Part shown: positions 14,669-25,798 of the stretch, piece by piece
How positions within the stretch are numbered: the stretch's first letter is position 1
How the letters are laid out: each line of letters opens with the position of its first letter
Origin: Williamsia phyllosphaerae
GTDB lineage: Bacteria > Actinomycetota > Actinomycetes > Mycobacteriales > Mycobacteriaceae
Length of the DNA: 64,000 bases
NCBI RefSeq assembly: GCF_014635305.1
Contig: NZ_BMCS01000001.1
Span: 2,728,001 to 2,792,000, forward strand
Direction: 5' to 3'
The notes under the pieces: generated by a model
Seen by the model: the letters and a program-made list of their open reading frames with translations, nothing else
Database searches by the model: none
Told to the model about the DNA's origin: nothing
Position numbers and translations under genes: made by a program

Positions 14669-15721
14669 GTGACATTCGGTGTGGTGCGTCGGAGCGAGGC
14701 GGACATGGATCTGACCGCGCTCGACCGGCACGGCGACATCGACGCGACCGCGGGCATGGTCGACTTCGCGGTCAACGTCCGGGGCGCGACCCCCGTCTGG
14801 TTGCGTGACGAGCTACGCCACCGAATCGACGATGTGGCCCGCTATCCCTCCCGGGCCGACGAACTCGCGGCGGTGCGAGCGGTCGGCGACACCCACGGCC
14901 GACCGCCGTCGGAGATCCTGCTGCTCGCGGGCGCGGCCGAGGGGTTCGCGCTCCTGCCGAACCTGCGCCCCCGCCGCGTGGCCCTCGTCCAACCGTCGTT
15001 CACCGAGCCCGAACGTGTTCTGCGGGCGGCGGGCATCGCCGTCGATCAGGTGGTTCTGCCCGAGCCGTGGCACCTCGACACCGCCGACATCGACGATGAC
15101 GTCGACATGATCGTGCTGGGCAACCCCACCAACCCGACCTCGGTACTGCATCCGCGTTCGGCCGTCGAGGCACTGCGCCGGCCCGGCCGGACCATCGTGG
15201 TCGACGAGGCGTTCGCGGACGTGACGGTGGGGGAGCCGGAGAGCCTGGCGTCGTCGGGGTTCGACGACGTCATCGTGATCCGCAGCGTCACCAAGACCTT
15301 CGCACTCGCCGGATTGCGGGCGGGCTACCTCCTCGCCGCCGCGCCGGTCGTCGCGCGCCTCGCCTCGACCCGGCCGCACTGGCCGATGGGAACGCTGCAG
15401 CTGGCGGCCATCGAGATGTGCCTCGGCGAGCGCGGCCACGCGCATGCCCGGCACGAGGCCCAGACGGTCACCACCGACCGCGAGGCGATGGTCGCCGCGC
15501 TGACCGAGGCGGGCGTCGAGGTGTGCGGGACCCCGGCGGCATCGTTCGTCGTCGTCCGGGTCGCCGACGGCACGTCGGTCAAGAACCATTTGGCGCAGGG
15601 TGGTTTCGCGGTCCGTTCCTGTGCCAACTTCGTCGGCATGACGCCCGATCATCTGCGTCTGGCCGTGCGCGACCCCGCCACGGTGGCCCGCCTGCTCGAC
15701 GCCTGGAAGGACGTGATCTGA
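14669..15721 (+). CDS. cobC: PLP-dependent CobC-type aminotransferase (Rv2231c-like)
   Basis: A 350-residue fold-type I PLP enzyme. The internal-aldimine Lys209 is in RSVTKTFALAGLRAGYL; GNPTNPTSVL and VVDEAFADV supply the PLP-ring contacts. Actinobacterial CobC is related to histidinol-phosphate aminotransferases and is taken to make the aminopropanol (phosphate) unit used by CobD, by L-threonine-phosphate decarboxylation. That precise reaction is inferred here. GTG 14669 is preferred because of the promoter spacing; GTG 14681 and ATG 14705 are alternatives. The Nif3 gene starts 1 nt after its stop. Confidence 0.87.
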   Translation: MTFGVVRRSEADMDLTALDRHGDIDATAGMVDFAVNVRGATPVWLRDELRHRIDDVARYPSRADELAAVRAVGDTHGRPPSEILLLAGAAEGFALLPNLRPRRVALVQPSFTEPERVLRAAGIAVDQVVLPEPWHLDTADIDDDVDMIVLGNPTNPTSVLHPRSAVEALRRPGRTIVVDEAFADVTVGEPESLASSGFDDVIVIRSVTKTFALAGLRAGYLLAAAPVVARLASTRPHWPMGTLQLAAIEMCLGERGHAHARHEAQTVTTDREAMVAALTEAGVEVCGTPAASFVVVRVADGTSVKNHLAQGGFAVRSCANFVGMTPDHLRLAVRDPATVARLLDAWKDVI

Positions 15722-15722
15722 C

Positions 15723-16850
15723 ATGGCCGTGTTGGCCGACCTGATCGAACTGTTGGAGACGCGTTACCCACAGCATCTGGCCGAGTCGTGGGACAGCGTG
15801 GGGCTGGTGTGCGGTGACCCCGCCGACGCGGTGACCGCGGTGCTCACCTGTGTCGACGTGACCGACGCCGTCGTCGACGCCGCGGTCGGGGGCGGATTCG
15901 AACTCGTCGTCGCACACCACCCCCTGCTGTTGCGTGGGGTGGACACGGTCGGTACGCACACCCCCAAGGGCCGCCTGGTGCACCGACTCATCCGGTCCGG
16001 TTGCGCGCTCTACACCGCGCACACCAACGCCGACGTCGCCCTGCCCGGGGTCTCCGACGCCCTCGGCGACGCGCTCGGGCTCGTCGACATGCGTCCGCTG
16101 CAACCGACCACGACGCCACCGATGGACAAGTGGGCGGTGTTCGTGCCGCAGTCCGACACCGATCGCGTCGCCGAGGCGATGTTCGCCGCCGGTGCCGGTG
16201 CGATCGGCGACTACAGCGAGTGCCGGTGGTCGGTCACCGGGACCGGGCGTTTCCGTCCCGGCGACGGGGCACATCCGGTCATCGGCACGGTCGGGCGCGT
16301 CGAGTCCGTCGTGGAGGACCGGGTCGAGATGGTCGCGGCCCGCGGGAGCCGGGAGGCGGTCCTGGCCGCGTTACGCGACGCCCATCCCTACGAGGAACCC
16401 GCCTTCGACCTGCTCGAGACGGTCCCGGTCGCCGCCGACACCGGTCTCGGCCGGATCGGACGGTTGTCCGAGCCGATGTCGCTGCGCGACTTCACCGATC
16501 ACGTGGCGCGGTCGCTGACCGTCGCGCCGTGGGGGGTGCGCGCCGCCGGTGACCCCGACGCCGTCGTCACCACCGTCGCGGTCTGCGGTGGGGCCGGCGA
16601 CTCGCTCATCGACACCGCCGCCGGATCCGGGGCCGACGTCTTCGTCACCGCCGACCTGCGCCACCACCCTGTCGACGAGCACCTTCGCGGCCACGATCTC
16701 GCGGTGATCGACGCCGGGCACTGGGCGACGGAGTTCCCCTGGTGCGCGCAGGTGTCATCGGTGCTCGTCGCACACGACCCGTCGTTGGTCGTGCACGAGT
16801 TCGGTGACACCACCGATCGCTTCACGATGCACGCAGGCCCCCAGGCGTGA
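15723..16850 (+). CDS. Nif3-like dinuclear metal-centre protein (DUF34)
   Basis: A 375-residue two-part Nif3/YbgI-type protein. The first half has LAESWDSVGLVCGDP and VVAHHPLLLRG, the adjacent His that bind the dimetal site; TAHTNADVALPGVSDALG adds more. The middle insert (~125-230), with DAHPYEEPAFDLLE, is the PII-like regulator domain. The C-terminal half has TADLRHHPVDEH and IDAGHWATE, the remaining ligands. Members form toroidal hexamers. Function is unsettled; GTP cyclohydrolase-like and metal-insertion roles have been proposed. Start ATG 15723 is 1 nt after the cobC TGA, so the pair are coupled, as with Rv2231c-Rv2230c. Confidence 0.92.
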   Translation: MAVLADLIELLETRYPQHLAESWDSVGLVCGDPADAVTAVLTCVDVTDAVVDAAVGGGFELVVAHHPLLLRGVDTVGTHTPKGRLVHRLIRSGCALYTAHTNADVALPGVSDALGDALGLVDMRPLQPTTTPPMDKWAVFVPQSDTDRVAEAMFAAGAGAIGDYSECRWSVTGTGRFRPGDGAHPVIGTVGRVESVVEDRVEMVAARGSREAVLAALRDAHPYEEPAFDLLETVPVAADTGLGRIGRLSEPMSLRDFTDHVARSLTVAPWGVRAAGDPDAVVTTVAVCGGAGDSLIDTAAGSGADVFVTADLRHHPVDEHLRGHDLAVIDAGHWATEFPWCAQVSSVLVAHDPSLVVHEFGDTTDRFTMHAGPQA

Positions 16851-16888
16851 GCTGGGGATCGGTTGTACAGCGGTAGGCTCGCGAGACT

Positions 16889-16930
16889 GAACACCCCACA
16901 CCGAACACCCCAGACCGAACATCACGGACG
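16889..16930. repeat. Three 14-bp direct repeats in a 5' leader
   Basis: GAACACCCCACACC, GAACACCCCAGACC and the half-decayed GAACATCACGGACG are consecutive at 14-bp spacing, between a possible -10 (TAGGCT 16874-16879) and the zinc-ribbon gene start. Confidence 0.6.
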
Positions 16931-16951
16931 ACGAAGGGACACCGCTGCGTT

Positions 16952-17689
16952 ATGAAGGCAGATCCGGCCGATCAGAGGTTGCTGCTGGAGCTGGCGGAGC
17001 GCGACGGTGAGGTGTTGCGGCTGACCCATCGCCGCGGCCATGCCCCCGAGGTGGCCACCCTGGCCGATCTCGAGGAGGCGATGCGTGGGTATCGCGACGA
17101 GACGGTCAGTGCCCAGATCGCCGCCGAGGACCTCGACCGCGAGGTGCGGCGGCTCGAGAACGAGATCTCGGTCCTCAACACACGCGAGACCAAGGACTCC
17201 CAGCTGCTCAACGGCGGCACGATGGCGGGCAAGGCGCTCGTCGAACTCGAACACGAGATCGCCGGCATCGGTCGGCGACGTGGAGTGCTCGAGGACGAGC
17301 TGCTCGAGGTGATGGAACGCCAGGAGGCCACCGCGTCGCAGGAGCTGCGTTCGCAGGCCTTGGTGTCGCACACCGAGACCCAGATCGCCGAGGCCACCAC
17401 GAAGGTCGATGCGGTGCGCGCCGAGGTCGACTCCTCGGCCCGGGTCGCCGAGGCCGCGCGCGACAAGATCCGCGCCGAGGTCGATCCCGCGCTGCTCGCC
17501 GTCTACGACAAGCAGGTCGCGCTGGGAAAGACCGGGGCCGGGTTGCTGCGCCAGGCCCGTTGCGGTGCGTGCCGGATGGAGATCGACCGGGGCACCCTCA
17601 GCAAGATCGGCAAAGAGGCGCCCGACGAGGTCGTGCGGTGCGACGAATGCGGTGCGGTGCTCATCCGCACCCACGAGTCCGGCCTGTAG
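16952..17689 (+). CDS. Coiled-coil zinc-ribbon protein (Rv2229c-like)
   Basis: A 245-residue protein. Residues ~5-190 are an uninterrupted heptad-rich, strongly charged coiled coil (e.g. LENEISVLNTRETKD, ELEHEIAGIGRRRGVLEDELLEV). The C-terminus is a zf-C4-type ribbon: CGACRM then CDECGAVL, four Cys for one zinc. This is the C4-type zinc ribbon family widespread in actinobacteria, placed as here between the Nif3 gene and the RNase HI fusion. It is thought to be nucleic-acid associated, but no activity is established. ATG 16952 follows GAAGGGA at a long spacing. The RNase H gene starts 19 nt downstream. Confidence 0.9.
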   Translation: MKADPADQRLLLELAERDGEVLRLTHRRGHAPEVATLADLEEAMRGYRDETVSAQIAAEDLDREVRRLENEISVLNTRETKDSQLLNGGTMAGKALVELEHEIAGIGRRRGVLEDELLEVMERQEATASQELRSQALVSHTETQIAEATTKVDAVRAEVDSSARVAEAARDKIRAEVDPALLAVYDKQVALGKTGAGLLRQARCGACRMEIDRGTLSKIGKEAPDEVVRCDECGAVLIRTHESGL

Positions 17690-17708
17690 CCCGGTGCCCG
17701 TCGACACG

Positions 17709-18812
17709 ATGGCGGTGATCGTCGAGGCCGACGGCGGTTCCCGGGGCAACCCGGGTGTCGCCGGATACGGCGCGGTGGTCTACGACCACACCGGAGATCT
17801 CGTTCTCGCCGAACGCAAGGAGTACATCGGTACCGCCACCAACAACGTGGCCGAGTACCGCGGTCTGATCGCCGGACTCGGTGCGGCCGCCGAACTCGGT
17901 GCCACGCAGGTGACGGTGCGGATGGACTCGAAGCTCGTCGTCGAACAGATGTCGGGCCGGTGGAAGGTCAAACACCCCGACATGATCCCGTTGGCCCGCC
18001 AGGCGCGCGAACTCGTGGGCCGGTTCTCCGACGTCGAGTTCATCTGGATTCCGCGGGCGCAGAACTCTCATGCCGACCGACTCGCGAACGAGGCCATGGA
18101 CGCCCTCGGCGAGACCGACACGCCGACCCCGGCCGCCGAGCCGTCGTCGGCCCCCGCGGCCGCGGTGACCGCCGGTCCCGGATGGACCGCGACCGCCGGA
18201 GCCCCGACGAAGCTGATCCTGTTGCGGCACGGGCAGACCGCGTTGTCGGTCGACCGTCGCTACAGCGGTCGCGGTAACCCCGAACTGACCGAACTCGGTC
18301 GCGAGCAGGCGAGTCGCGCCGCGGATCGGCTCGCCGCGCAGGGCGGGATCGACACGATCGTCGCCTCCCCGCTCGGGCGGGCGCAGGAGACGGCAAACGC
18401 GGTGGCCGATCGGCTCGGCCTACCGGTGCACACTCACGAGGGACTGACCGAGACCGATTTCGGCGAGTGGGAGGGGCTCACGTTCCGCGAGGCCATCGAG
18501 CGCGACGCGGACCTCCACAGGCGTTGGATGGGCGACATCGGCGTCGCTCCACCGGGCGGGGAGAGCTTCGCCGACGTGACCACCCGGGTGCGGGCGGCGA
18601 CCGAGGACGTGGTGTCGCAGTACGGCCCCGGCACCGTTCTCGTGGTCACGCACGTGACCCCGATCAAGACCATCCTGCGGCTCGCGCTCGACGCCGGACC
18701 GTCGCTGCTGTTCCGTCTCCATCTCGATCTCGCGTCGCTGTCGATCGCCGAGATCTATCCCGACGGTGGCGCGTCGGTGAAGCTGGTCAACGACACCAAC
18801 CACCTCGCCTGA
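17709..18812 (+). CDS. Bifunctional RNase HI / histidine acid phosphatase
   Basis: A 367-residue fusion. Residues 1-135 are an RNase HI domain with catalytic Asp8 (VIVEADGGSRGNPG), Glu49 (NNVAEYRGL), Asp73 (RMDSKLVVEQ) and Asp123 (SHADRLA). A Pro/Ala/Thr-rich linker (~135-165) leads to a phosphoglycerate-mutase-like domain with LLRHGQT (RHG 173-175), ETDFGEWEGLTF, PPGGESF and VTHVTPIK. The M. tuberculosis counterpart Rv2228c degrades RNA:DNA hybrids and its C-domain is a CobC-like alpha-ribazole phosphatase, so it may also serve cobalamin synthesis (established for the homologue). ATG 17709 is chosen over GTG 17694 by family N-terminus. Confidence 0.94.
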   Translation: MAVIVEADGGSRGNPGVAGYGAVVYDHTGDLVLAERKEYIGTATNNVAEYRGLIAGLGAAAELGATQVTVRMDSKLVVEQMSGRWKVKHPDMIPLARQARELVGRFSDVEFIWIPRAQNSHADRLANEAMDALGETDTPTPAAEPSSAPAAAVTAGPGWTATAGAPTKLILLRHGQTALSVDRRYSGRGNPELTELGREQASRAADRLAAQGGIDTIVASPLGRAQETANAVADRLGLPVHTHEGLTETDFGEWEGLTFREAIERDADLHRRWMGDIGVAPPGGESFADVTTRVRAATEDVVSQYGPGTVLVVTHVTPIKTILRLALDAGPSLLFRLHLDLASLSIAEIYPDGGASVKLVNDTNHLA

Positions 18813-18817
18813 GGCGT

Positions 18818-20047
18818 TCAGGTCACCAGCCACAGCGCGGTGACCGAGGCGAGGATCGCGGGCGGGACCGACAGCAGGCCCAACGCCGAGAACCGCGCCA
18901 CCGAGGCCTCCGCGTCATGGGAACGACTCACGTTGCGCCAGAGCAGGTTCGCCAGAGACCCCACATAGGTGAGGTTGGACCCGATGTTGACGCCCAGCAG
19001 CATCGCCAGGATCAGCGGGGGATCGGCCTGTGTGCCCAGCGCCGCGAGCAACAACAGCGTGGCGGGGATGTTGTTGATCAGGTTCGCCGCGACCGCGCCG
19101 ATGGCTGCGATGGTGAGCAGGGACAGGAGTCCGGAACCCGTCGGCACGATCTCGCCGACCCACCGACCGATGCCACCGTCGGCGATGGCCGCCACCAAAA
19201 CCCCGAGCGCGAGCACGAACAGCAGGAACAGCGGGGTGGTCGCCGAGGCCACCGCCCGCAGCGACGTACGGTGCGCGCGTAGGGCGGTAGCGGACAACAC
19301 GATGGCTCCGGCGACGGCGAACCAGACCGGTTCGACACCGACCGTCGACGACAGAGCGAACCCGACCAGGGTCGCCCCCAGGACGACCAGGGCCGGGATC
19401 GGCGCGTGCACCGGCTCGGCGGCGCTGCGCTGCGGCGCGACGCGGAGATCGGCGCGGAAGAACACGCGGTAGATCAGGAACTCGATGAGGACGGTCACCA
19501 CCCACGGCAGCGCCATCATCGCGGTGAACTGGATGAAACCGAGTCCGGTGGCCGCGAACGCGAGCAGATTGGTCAGGTTGGAGACCGGCATCAGCGTCGA
19601 CGCCGAGTTCGCCAGGCCGATGGTGGCGTACCCCATCGGTCGTGGTGACACCTGCAGACTGCGCGCCATCGTGATCAGGACGGGCGTGAGCAGCACGACC
19701 GTGGCGTCGAGGTTGAGCAGGGCCGTGGTGAGCGCGGCCCCACCGAAGGCGAGGGCGAACAGTCGGGTGGGTCCGCCACCGTTCGCGCTACCCGCCGCAC
19801 CGATCACCTGCGACAGCCAGCGGAAGACGCCCAGGACACCGCATGCGTGCGAGAGCACGAGCAACGCGGCGAGGATGATCACCGTCGACGCGAGTGCCCG
19901 CATCTCGGCGAACGCGCGGTCGAGGGTGACCGCCCCGATGACGACGGCGAGGACCGCGGCCGGGACCGCGACGGTGGCCTCGGGAAGGCCGCGAGGACGC
20001 CACACCGCGAAAGCCAGTGCGGCCGCCATCAGGAGGACGGCGCTCAC
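18818..20047 (-). CDS. ArsB/SLC13-type ion-transporter permease
   Basis: A 409-residue polytopic membrane protein with about 11 hydrophobic segments. LLNLDATVVLLTPVL and LANSASTLMPVSNLTNLL match the first hairpin/helix-break signature of the ion-transporter (ArsB, CitMHS, SLC13) superfamily; LINNIPATLLLLAAL and LGVNIGSNLTYVGSLANLL are its inverted-repeat counterparts. Substrate cannot be told (arsenite, carboxylate or sulfate). It lacks other ars genes nearby. The ATG overlaps the stop of the upstream DUF1697 gene (ATGA), so the two form a unit; a functional link is unknown. It converges on the RNase H fusion with a 5-nt gap. Confidence 0.87.
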   Translation of the reverse strand: MSAVLLMAAALAFAVWRPRGLPEATVAVPAAVLAVVIGAVTLDRAFAEMRALASTVIILAALLVLSHACGVLGVFRWLSQVIGAAGSANGGGPTRLFALAFGGAALTTALLNLDATVVLLTPVLITMARSLQVSPRPMGYATIGLANSASTLMPVSNLTNLLAFAATGLGFIQFTAMMALPWVVTVLIEFLIYRVFFRADLRVAPQRSAAEPVHAPIPALVVLGATLVGFALSSTVGVEPVWFAVAGAIVLSATALRAHRTSLRAVASATTPLFLLFVLALGVLVAAIADGGIGRWVGEIVPTGSGLLSLLTIAAIGAVAANLINNIPATLLLLAALGTQADPPLILAMLLGVNIGSNLTYVGSLANLLWRNVSRSHDAEASVARFSALGLLSVPPAILASVTALWLVT

Positions 20048-20571
20048 GCGATGATGCTGCGTACCGTGCGGAGGTTGCGATTCGTGGTCGTCGCCTTGTA
20101 TCGCGCTCGGCCGAGCGCCTTGCCGAAGGGGCTGGTCAACGTCATCTTCTTGACCACGTCCCAGTAGAGGACGCCGTCGCCGTCGGCGACCCGCTCGACT
20201 GCGGGATCGAGGTCGGCGGCCGCGCCGAGCAACTCCGCGCGAACGTCGTCGTCGGCGACGAACAGGATGTAGGAGTGTCGGTCGGCCTGGTCGGTCGGGA
20301 ACGGATACCCGTCGAGGGCGGACCGGATCGCATCCCGTGAATGTAGGAACACGTATGCCCGATAGTCGAATCGGGCACTCAGGGCCGCTTCGATCTCACC
20401 GCGCAGGGCGGTGACATCGGTGCGATCGGAGCTGAACCGGACGTTGCCGGTCGCGAGCACCGTCGACACCTCACCCAGACCGAGCGCCTCGAACTCCGTG
20501 CGCAGGTCGGCCATCGCGATACGTATCGCGCCCACGTTGATGCCGCGCAGCAACGCGACGTACTCGGTCAC
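20044..20571 (-). CDS. DUF1697 family protein
   Basis: A 175-residue protein with the DUF1697 hallmark YVALLRGINVG at the extreme N-terminus, then ALGLGEVSTVLATGNVRF, FVFLHSRDAI-like and YWDVVKKMTLTSPFGKALGR. The family is a ferredoxin-like duplicated fold of unknown function, widespread in soil bacteria. GTG 20571 is selected rather than GTG 20577: it lies 6 nt after TACTCT and places the hallmark at residue 4. The gene is upstream of and overlaps the permease. No Shine-Dalgarno is present, in keeping with leaderless translation. Confidence 0.88.
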   Translation of the reverse strand: MTEYVALLRGINVGAIRIAMADLRTEFEALGLGEVSTVLATGNVRFSSDRTDVTALRGEIEAALSARFDYRAYVFLHSRDAIRSALDGYPFPTDQADRHSYILFVADDDVRAELLGAAADLDPAVERVADGDGVLYWDVVKKMTLTSPFGKALGRARYKATTTNRNLRTVRSIIA

Positions 20572-20577
20572 CGGCAC

Positions 20578-20583
20578 AGAGTA
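20578..20583 (-). promoter_or_regulatory. -10 TACTCT, DUF1697 gene
   Basis: Minus-strand TACTCT, 6 nt before GTG 20571; it abuts the alternative GTG 20577, which argues against that start. Confidence 0.5.
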
Positions 20584-20602
20584 GCGGTGACCGCCGGTCG
20601 GG

Positions 20603-21628
20603 TCAGCGGTAGTCGGCGGGATCGACCGGGGGCAGCCCCAGGGCCGTGACCACGGTGGGCCAGGAGCGGTGCAGATCCTGCGCCCAGTACCCCCAGGCGT
20701 GCAGACCGCTGCGGTAGTCGTAGGTGACGTCGACGCCGGCCTTGCGGGCCGCGGCCGCGAAACCCTTGGTGCACATCAGGGCTCCGGTCTCGAGCACCCC
20801 ACCGATCGCCGAGGCCTGCCCGACCCGACCCAGACGGGGATCGGCCTTGCCGTTTCCGACCGCGACGTAGATCTCGGTGTCCTTGAGCGCACTGATGTTG
20901 GAGGCGGGATCGTGTCGACGCCACGCCGCACTCCCGGCCGGGCCCCACATGTTGTCGGGGTTGCCGAAGCGGGTGAGGATGCTGGCCTGCGTCGCCTGGG
21001 CGGCCGCCGGATCGAGCTGGTCGAGGCATCCGCTCAGGGCCACGACCCCGCGGTACAGGCCCGGGTGCCGCACGGCCAGCGACATCGCGCCGCTCGCGCC
21101 CATCGACACGCCCTCGACGGCGTTGACGCCGTTGCCCTCGAAGGTCTTGTCGATCAGCGGGGGCAGCTCGCGGGCGAGGAAGGTGTCCCACTTGTTGACG
21201 CCCAGAACGGGATCGGTGCGCTGCCAGTCGGTGTAATAACTCGCGGTGCCACCGATGGGGAGGACGACGTTGACGTTCTTGTCGGCCATGAAATCGACGA
21301 TGTCGGTCTGGGTGGTCCAGGCGCTGTCGCGATAGCCGGACTGGAAGCCCGCGTCGATGCCGTCGAGCATGTAGAGGCTCGGCCGCGGCGTCGTGCGGTC
21401 ACGGGGGACGAGCACGTCGACGACCACGTTCTTGCGCATCGCCGGCGAGTAGACCGTCAGGCGCGCGTGCTGTGCGGACACCATGGCCGTCCGGATGATC
21501 TTCGCCGGGGCCGACGGCGCGGCGACCGATGGCTTCTCCGGTGCGGCCGACGACGTCGCGGTGACCCCCACCGCCCCGCCTACCAGTACCAATGACGTGA
21601 TTGCAGCGGCGATCATCTTTCGTCGCAT
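20603..21628 (-). CDS. Secreted antigen-85-like mycolyltransferase/esterase
   Basis: A 341-residue exported alpha/beta hydrolase. The signal peptide is MRRKMIAAAI... with a cleavage region TSSAAP near 25-30. The antigen 85 layout is clear: LYMLDGID, DIVDFMADKNVNVVLPIGG, SYYTDWQ, WDTFLARELPPLI and the nucleophile elbow GVSMGASG (Ser175), with a late His in LHAWGYWAQDLH. Antigen 85 enzymes transfer mycolic acids to trehalose and arabinogalactan. The fold and secretion fit, but substrate preference is unproven. ATG 21628 has GGGGGAAG upstream; an in-frame start at 21652 lacks signal-peptide character. Monocistronic; 104 bp separates it from rnpB. Confidence 0.88.
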   Translation of the reverse strand: MRRKMIAAAITSLVLVGGAVGVTATSSAAPEKPSVAAPSAPAKIIRTAMVSAQHARLTVYSPAMRKNVVVDVLVPRDRTTPRPSLYMLDGIDAGFQSGYRDSAWTTQTDIVDFMADKNVNVVLPIGGTASYYTDWQRTDPVLGVNKWDTFLARELPPLIDKTFEGNGVNAVEGVSMGASGAMSLAVRHPGLYRGVVALSGCLDQLDPAAAQATQASILTRFGNPDNMWGPAGSAAWRRHDPASNISALKDTEIYVAVGNGKADPRLGRVGQASAIGGVLETGALMCTKGFAAAARKAGVDVTYDYRSGLHAWGYWAQDLHRSWPTVVTALGLPPVDPADYR

Positions 21629-21720
21629 GACAGACTTCCCCCTCCATGGCACAAGGCCAAAGATCTCCTGCGCAGCTTTGCACCGCTGTACTCGCGTACG
21701 TCACGGTGACCCCCGGCAGT

Positions 21721-21726
21721 TATCAT
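21721..21726 (+). promoter_or_regulatory. -10 TATCAT, rnpB
   Basis: TATCAT ends 6 nt before the first paired nucleotide of helix P1 (21733), the spacing expected for a start at the mature 5' end. Confidence 0.6.
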
Positions 21727-21732
21727 AAGCCT

Positions 21733-22158
<426 letters not shown>

Positions 22159-22182
22159 ACCCGTCCTCCGCCGACGCCCGGG

Positions 22183-24713
<2,531 letters not shown>

Positions 24714-24754
24714 TCACATCGCGTCGGGCGGACGCGTGTCCGTCTCGCGGTGAG

Positions 24755-25627
24755 TCAGTAGCTGTGCTCGGGGCCGGGGAAGACCCCGCGGCGGACCTCG
24801 TCGGCGTACTGCTCGGCTGCGCGACGGAGATCGCCACCGACATCGGCGTATCGCTTCACGAACTTCGCCGTCTTGCCGTGGGTGAACCCGGCCATGTCCT
24901 GCCACACGAGGACCTGGGCGTCGGTCTCGTTGCCCGCGCCGATACCGACGGTGGGGATGGTCAGCTTGCGGCTGATCTGGCCGGCCAGATCGGCGGGCAC
25001 CATCTCCATCACCACGGCGAAGGCACCGGCCTCGGCGACCGCGATCGCGTCGGCGATCAGCTGGTCGCCCGCGTCGCCGCGGCCCTGGATGCGGAACCCG
25101 CCGAGCCCGTTGACGCTCTGCGGGGTGAAGCCGATGTGGGCCATGACGGGGATGCCCGCCGCGGTCAGCGCGGCGATCTGGTCGGCGACCCGCTCACCGC
25201 CCTCGAGCTTCACCGCGTGCGCACCGCCCTCCTTGAAGAACCGGATGGACGACTCGAGGGCCTGCTGGGCTCCGGCCTCGTAGCTGCCGAAGGGAAGGTC
25301 GGCGACGACGAGCGCGTGCGGTGCGCCGCGGACGACGCCGCGGACCAGCGGGATGAGTTCGTCGACGCTGACCGGGATGGTGGTGTCGTAGCCGTAGACG
25401 ACGTTGGCCGCGGAGTCGCCGACCAGCAGGACGGGGATCTCGGCGGCGTCGAAGATGCGGGCGCTGGAGTAGTCGTACGCGGTGAGCATCGACCACTTCT
25501 CGCCCTCGGCCTTCATCTGCGCCAGGTGATGCACGCGGGTGATGCGACGGGGTTTCGCGGGGGAGTCGGTGCTCGAAGGGTCGGCCGGTGTGGACACGGC
25601 GCCGTACACAGAATTCTCGGACATCAT
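24755..25627 (-). CDS. panB: 3-methyl-2-oxobutanoate hydroxymethyltransferase PanB
   Basis: A 290-residue TIM-barrel enzyme making ketopantoate for pantothenate/CoA. Blocks: [31 protein letters not shown] (Mg-binding Asp), [30 protein letters not shown] and MVPADLAG, the last with the neighbouring catalytic Glu (VVMEMVP). Residues 1-30 form a Ser/Pro-rich extension ([16 protein letters not shown]...). ATG 25627 and ATG 25624 are adjacent alternatives after GAAAGAG. It is monocistronic and divergent from the lipoprotein gene, as with panB and caeA in M. tuberculosis. panC and panD are not in the window. Confidence 0.95.
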   Translation of the reverse strand: MMSENSVYGAVSTPADPSSTDSPAKPRRITRVHHLAQMKAEGEKWSMLTAYDYSSARIFDAAEIPVLLVGDSAANVVYGYDTTIPVSVDELIPLVRGVVRGAPHALVVADLPFGSYEAGAQQALESSIRFFKEGGAHAVKLEGGERVADQIAALTAAGIPVMAHIGFTPQSVNGLGGFRIQGRGDAGDQLIADAIAVAEAGAFAVVMEMVPADLAGQISRKLTIPTVGIGAGNETDAQVLVWQDMAGFTHGKTAKFVKRYADVGGDLRRAAEQYADEVRRGVFPGPEHSY

Positions 25628-25768
25628 TGTCTCTTTCGTGCCTCGAGTCTCGCTCGGCGAGTACCCGGGTGGATGGTGACCCGACCAGTCTGCACCCGTC
25701 GACGCGCTCACCCACCTGCGACCCGCTGTGCAATGGGTCACATCTGCGACTCGTGGCACCATGGGCCG

Positions 25769-25798
25769 ATGCTCCGCTGCCGCCTGACGCGCCGATGA
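25769..25798 (+). other. Possible 9-aa upstream ORF coupled to the lipoprotein gene
   Basis: ATG 25769 opens MLRCRLTRR and stops at TGA 25796-25798, overlapping the lipoprotein ATG as ATGA. CACCAT lies 6 nt upstream of this ATG, so it could be the 5' end of a leaderless mRNA. Conservation is unknown. Confidence 0.3.
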
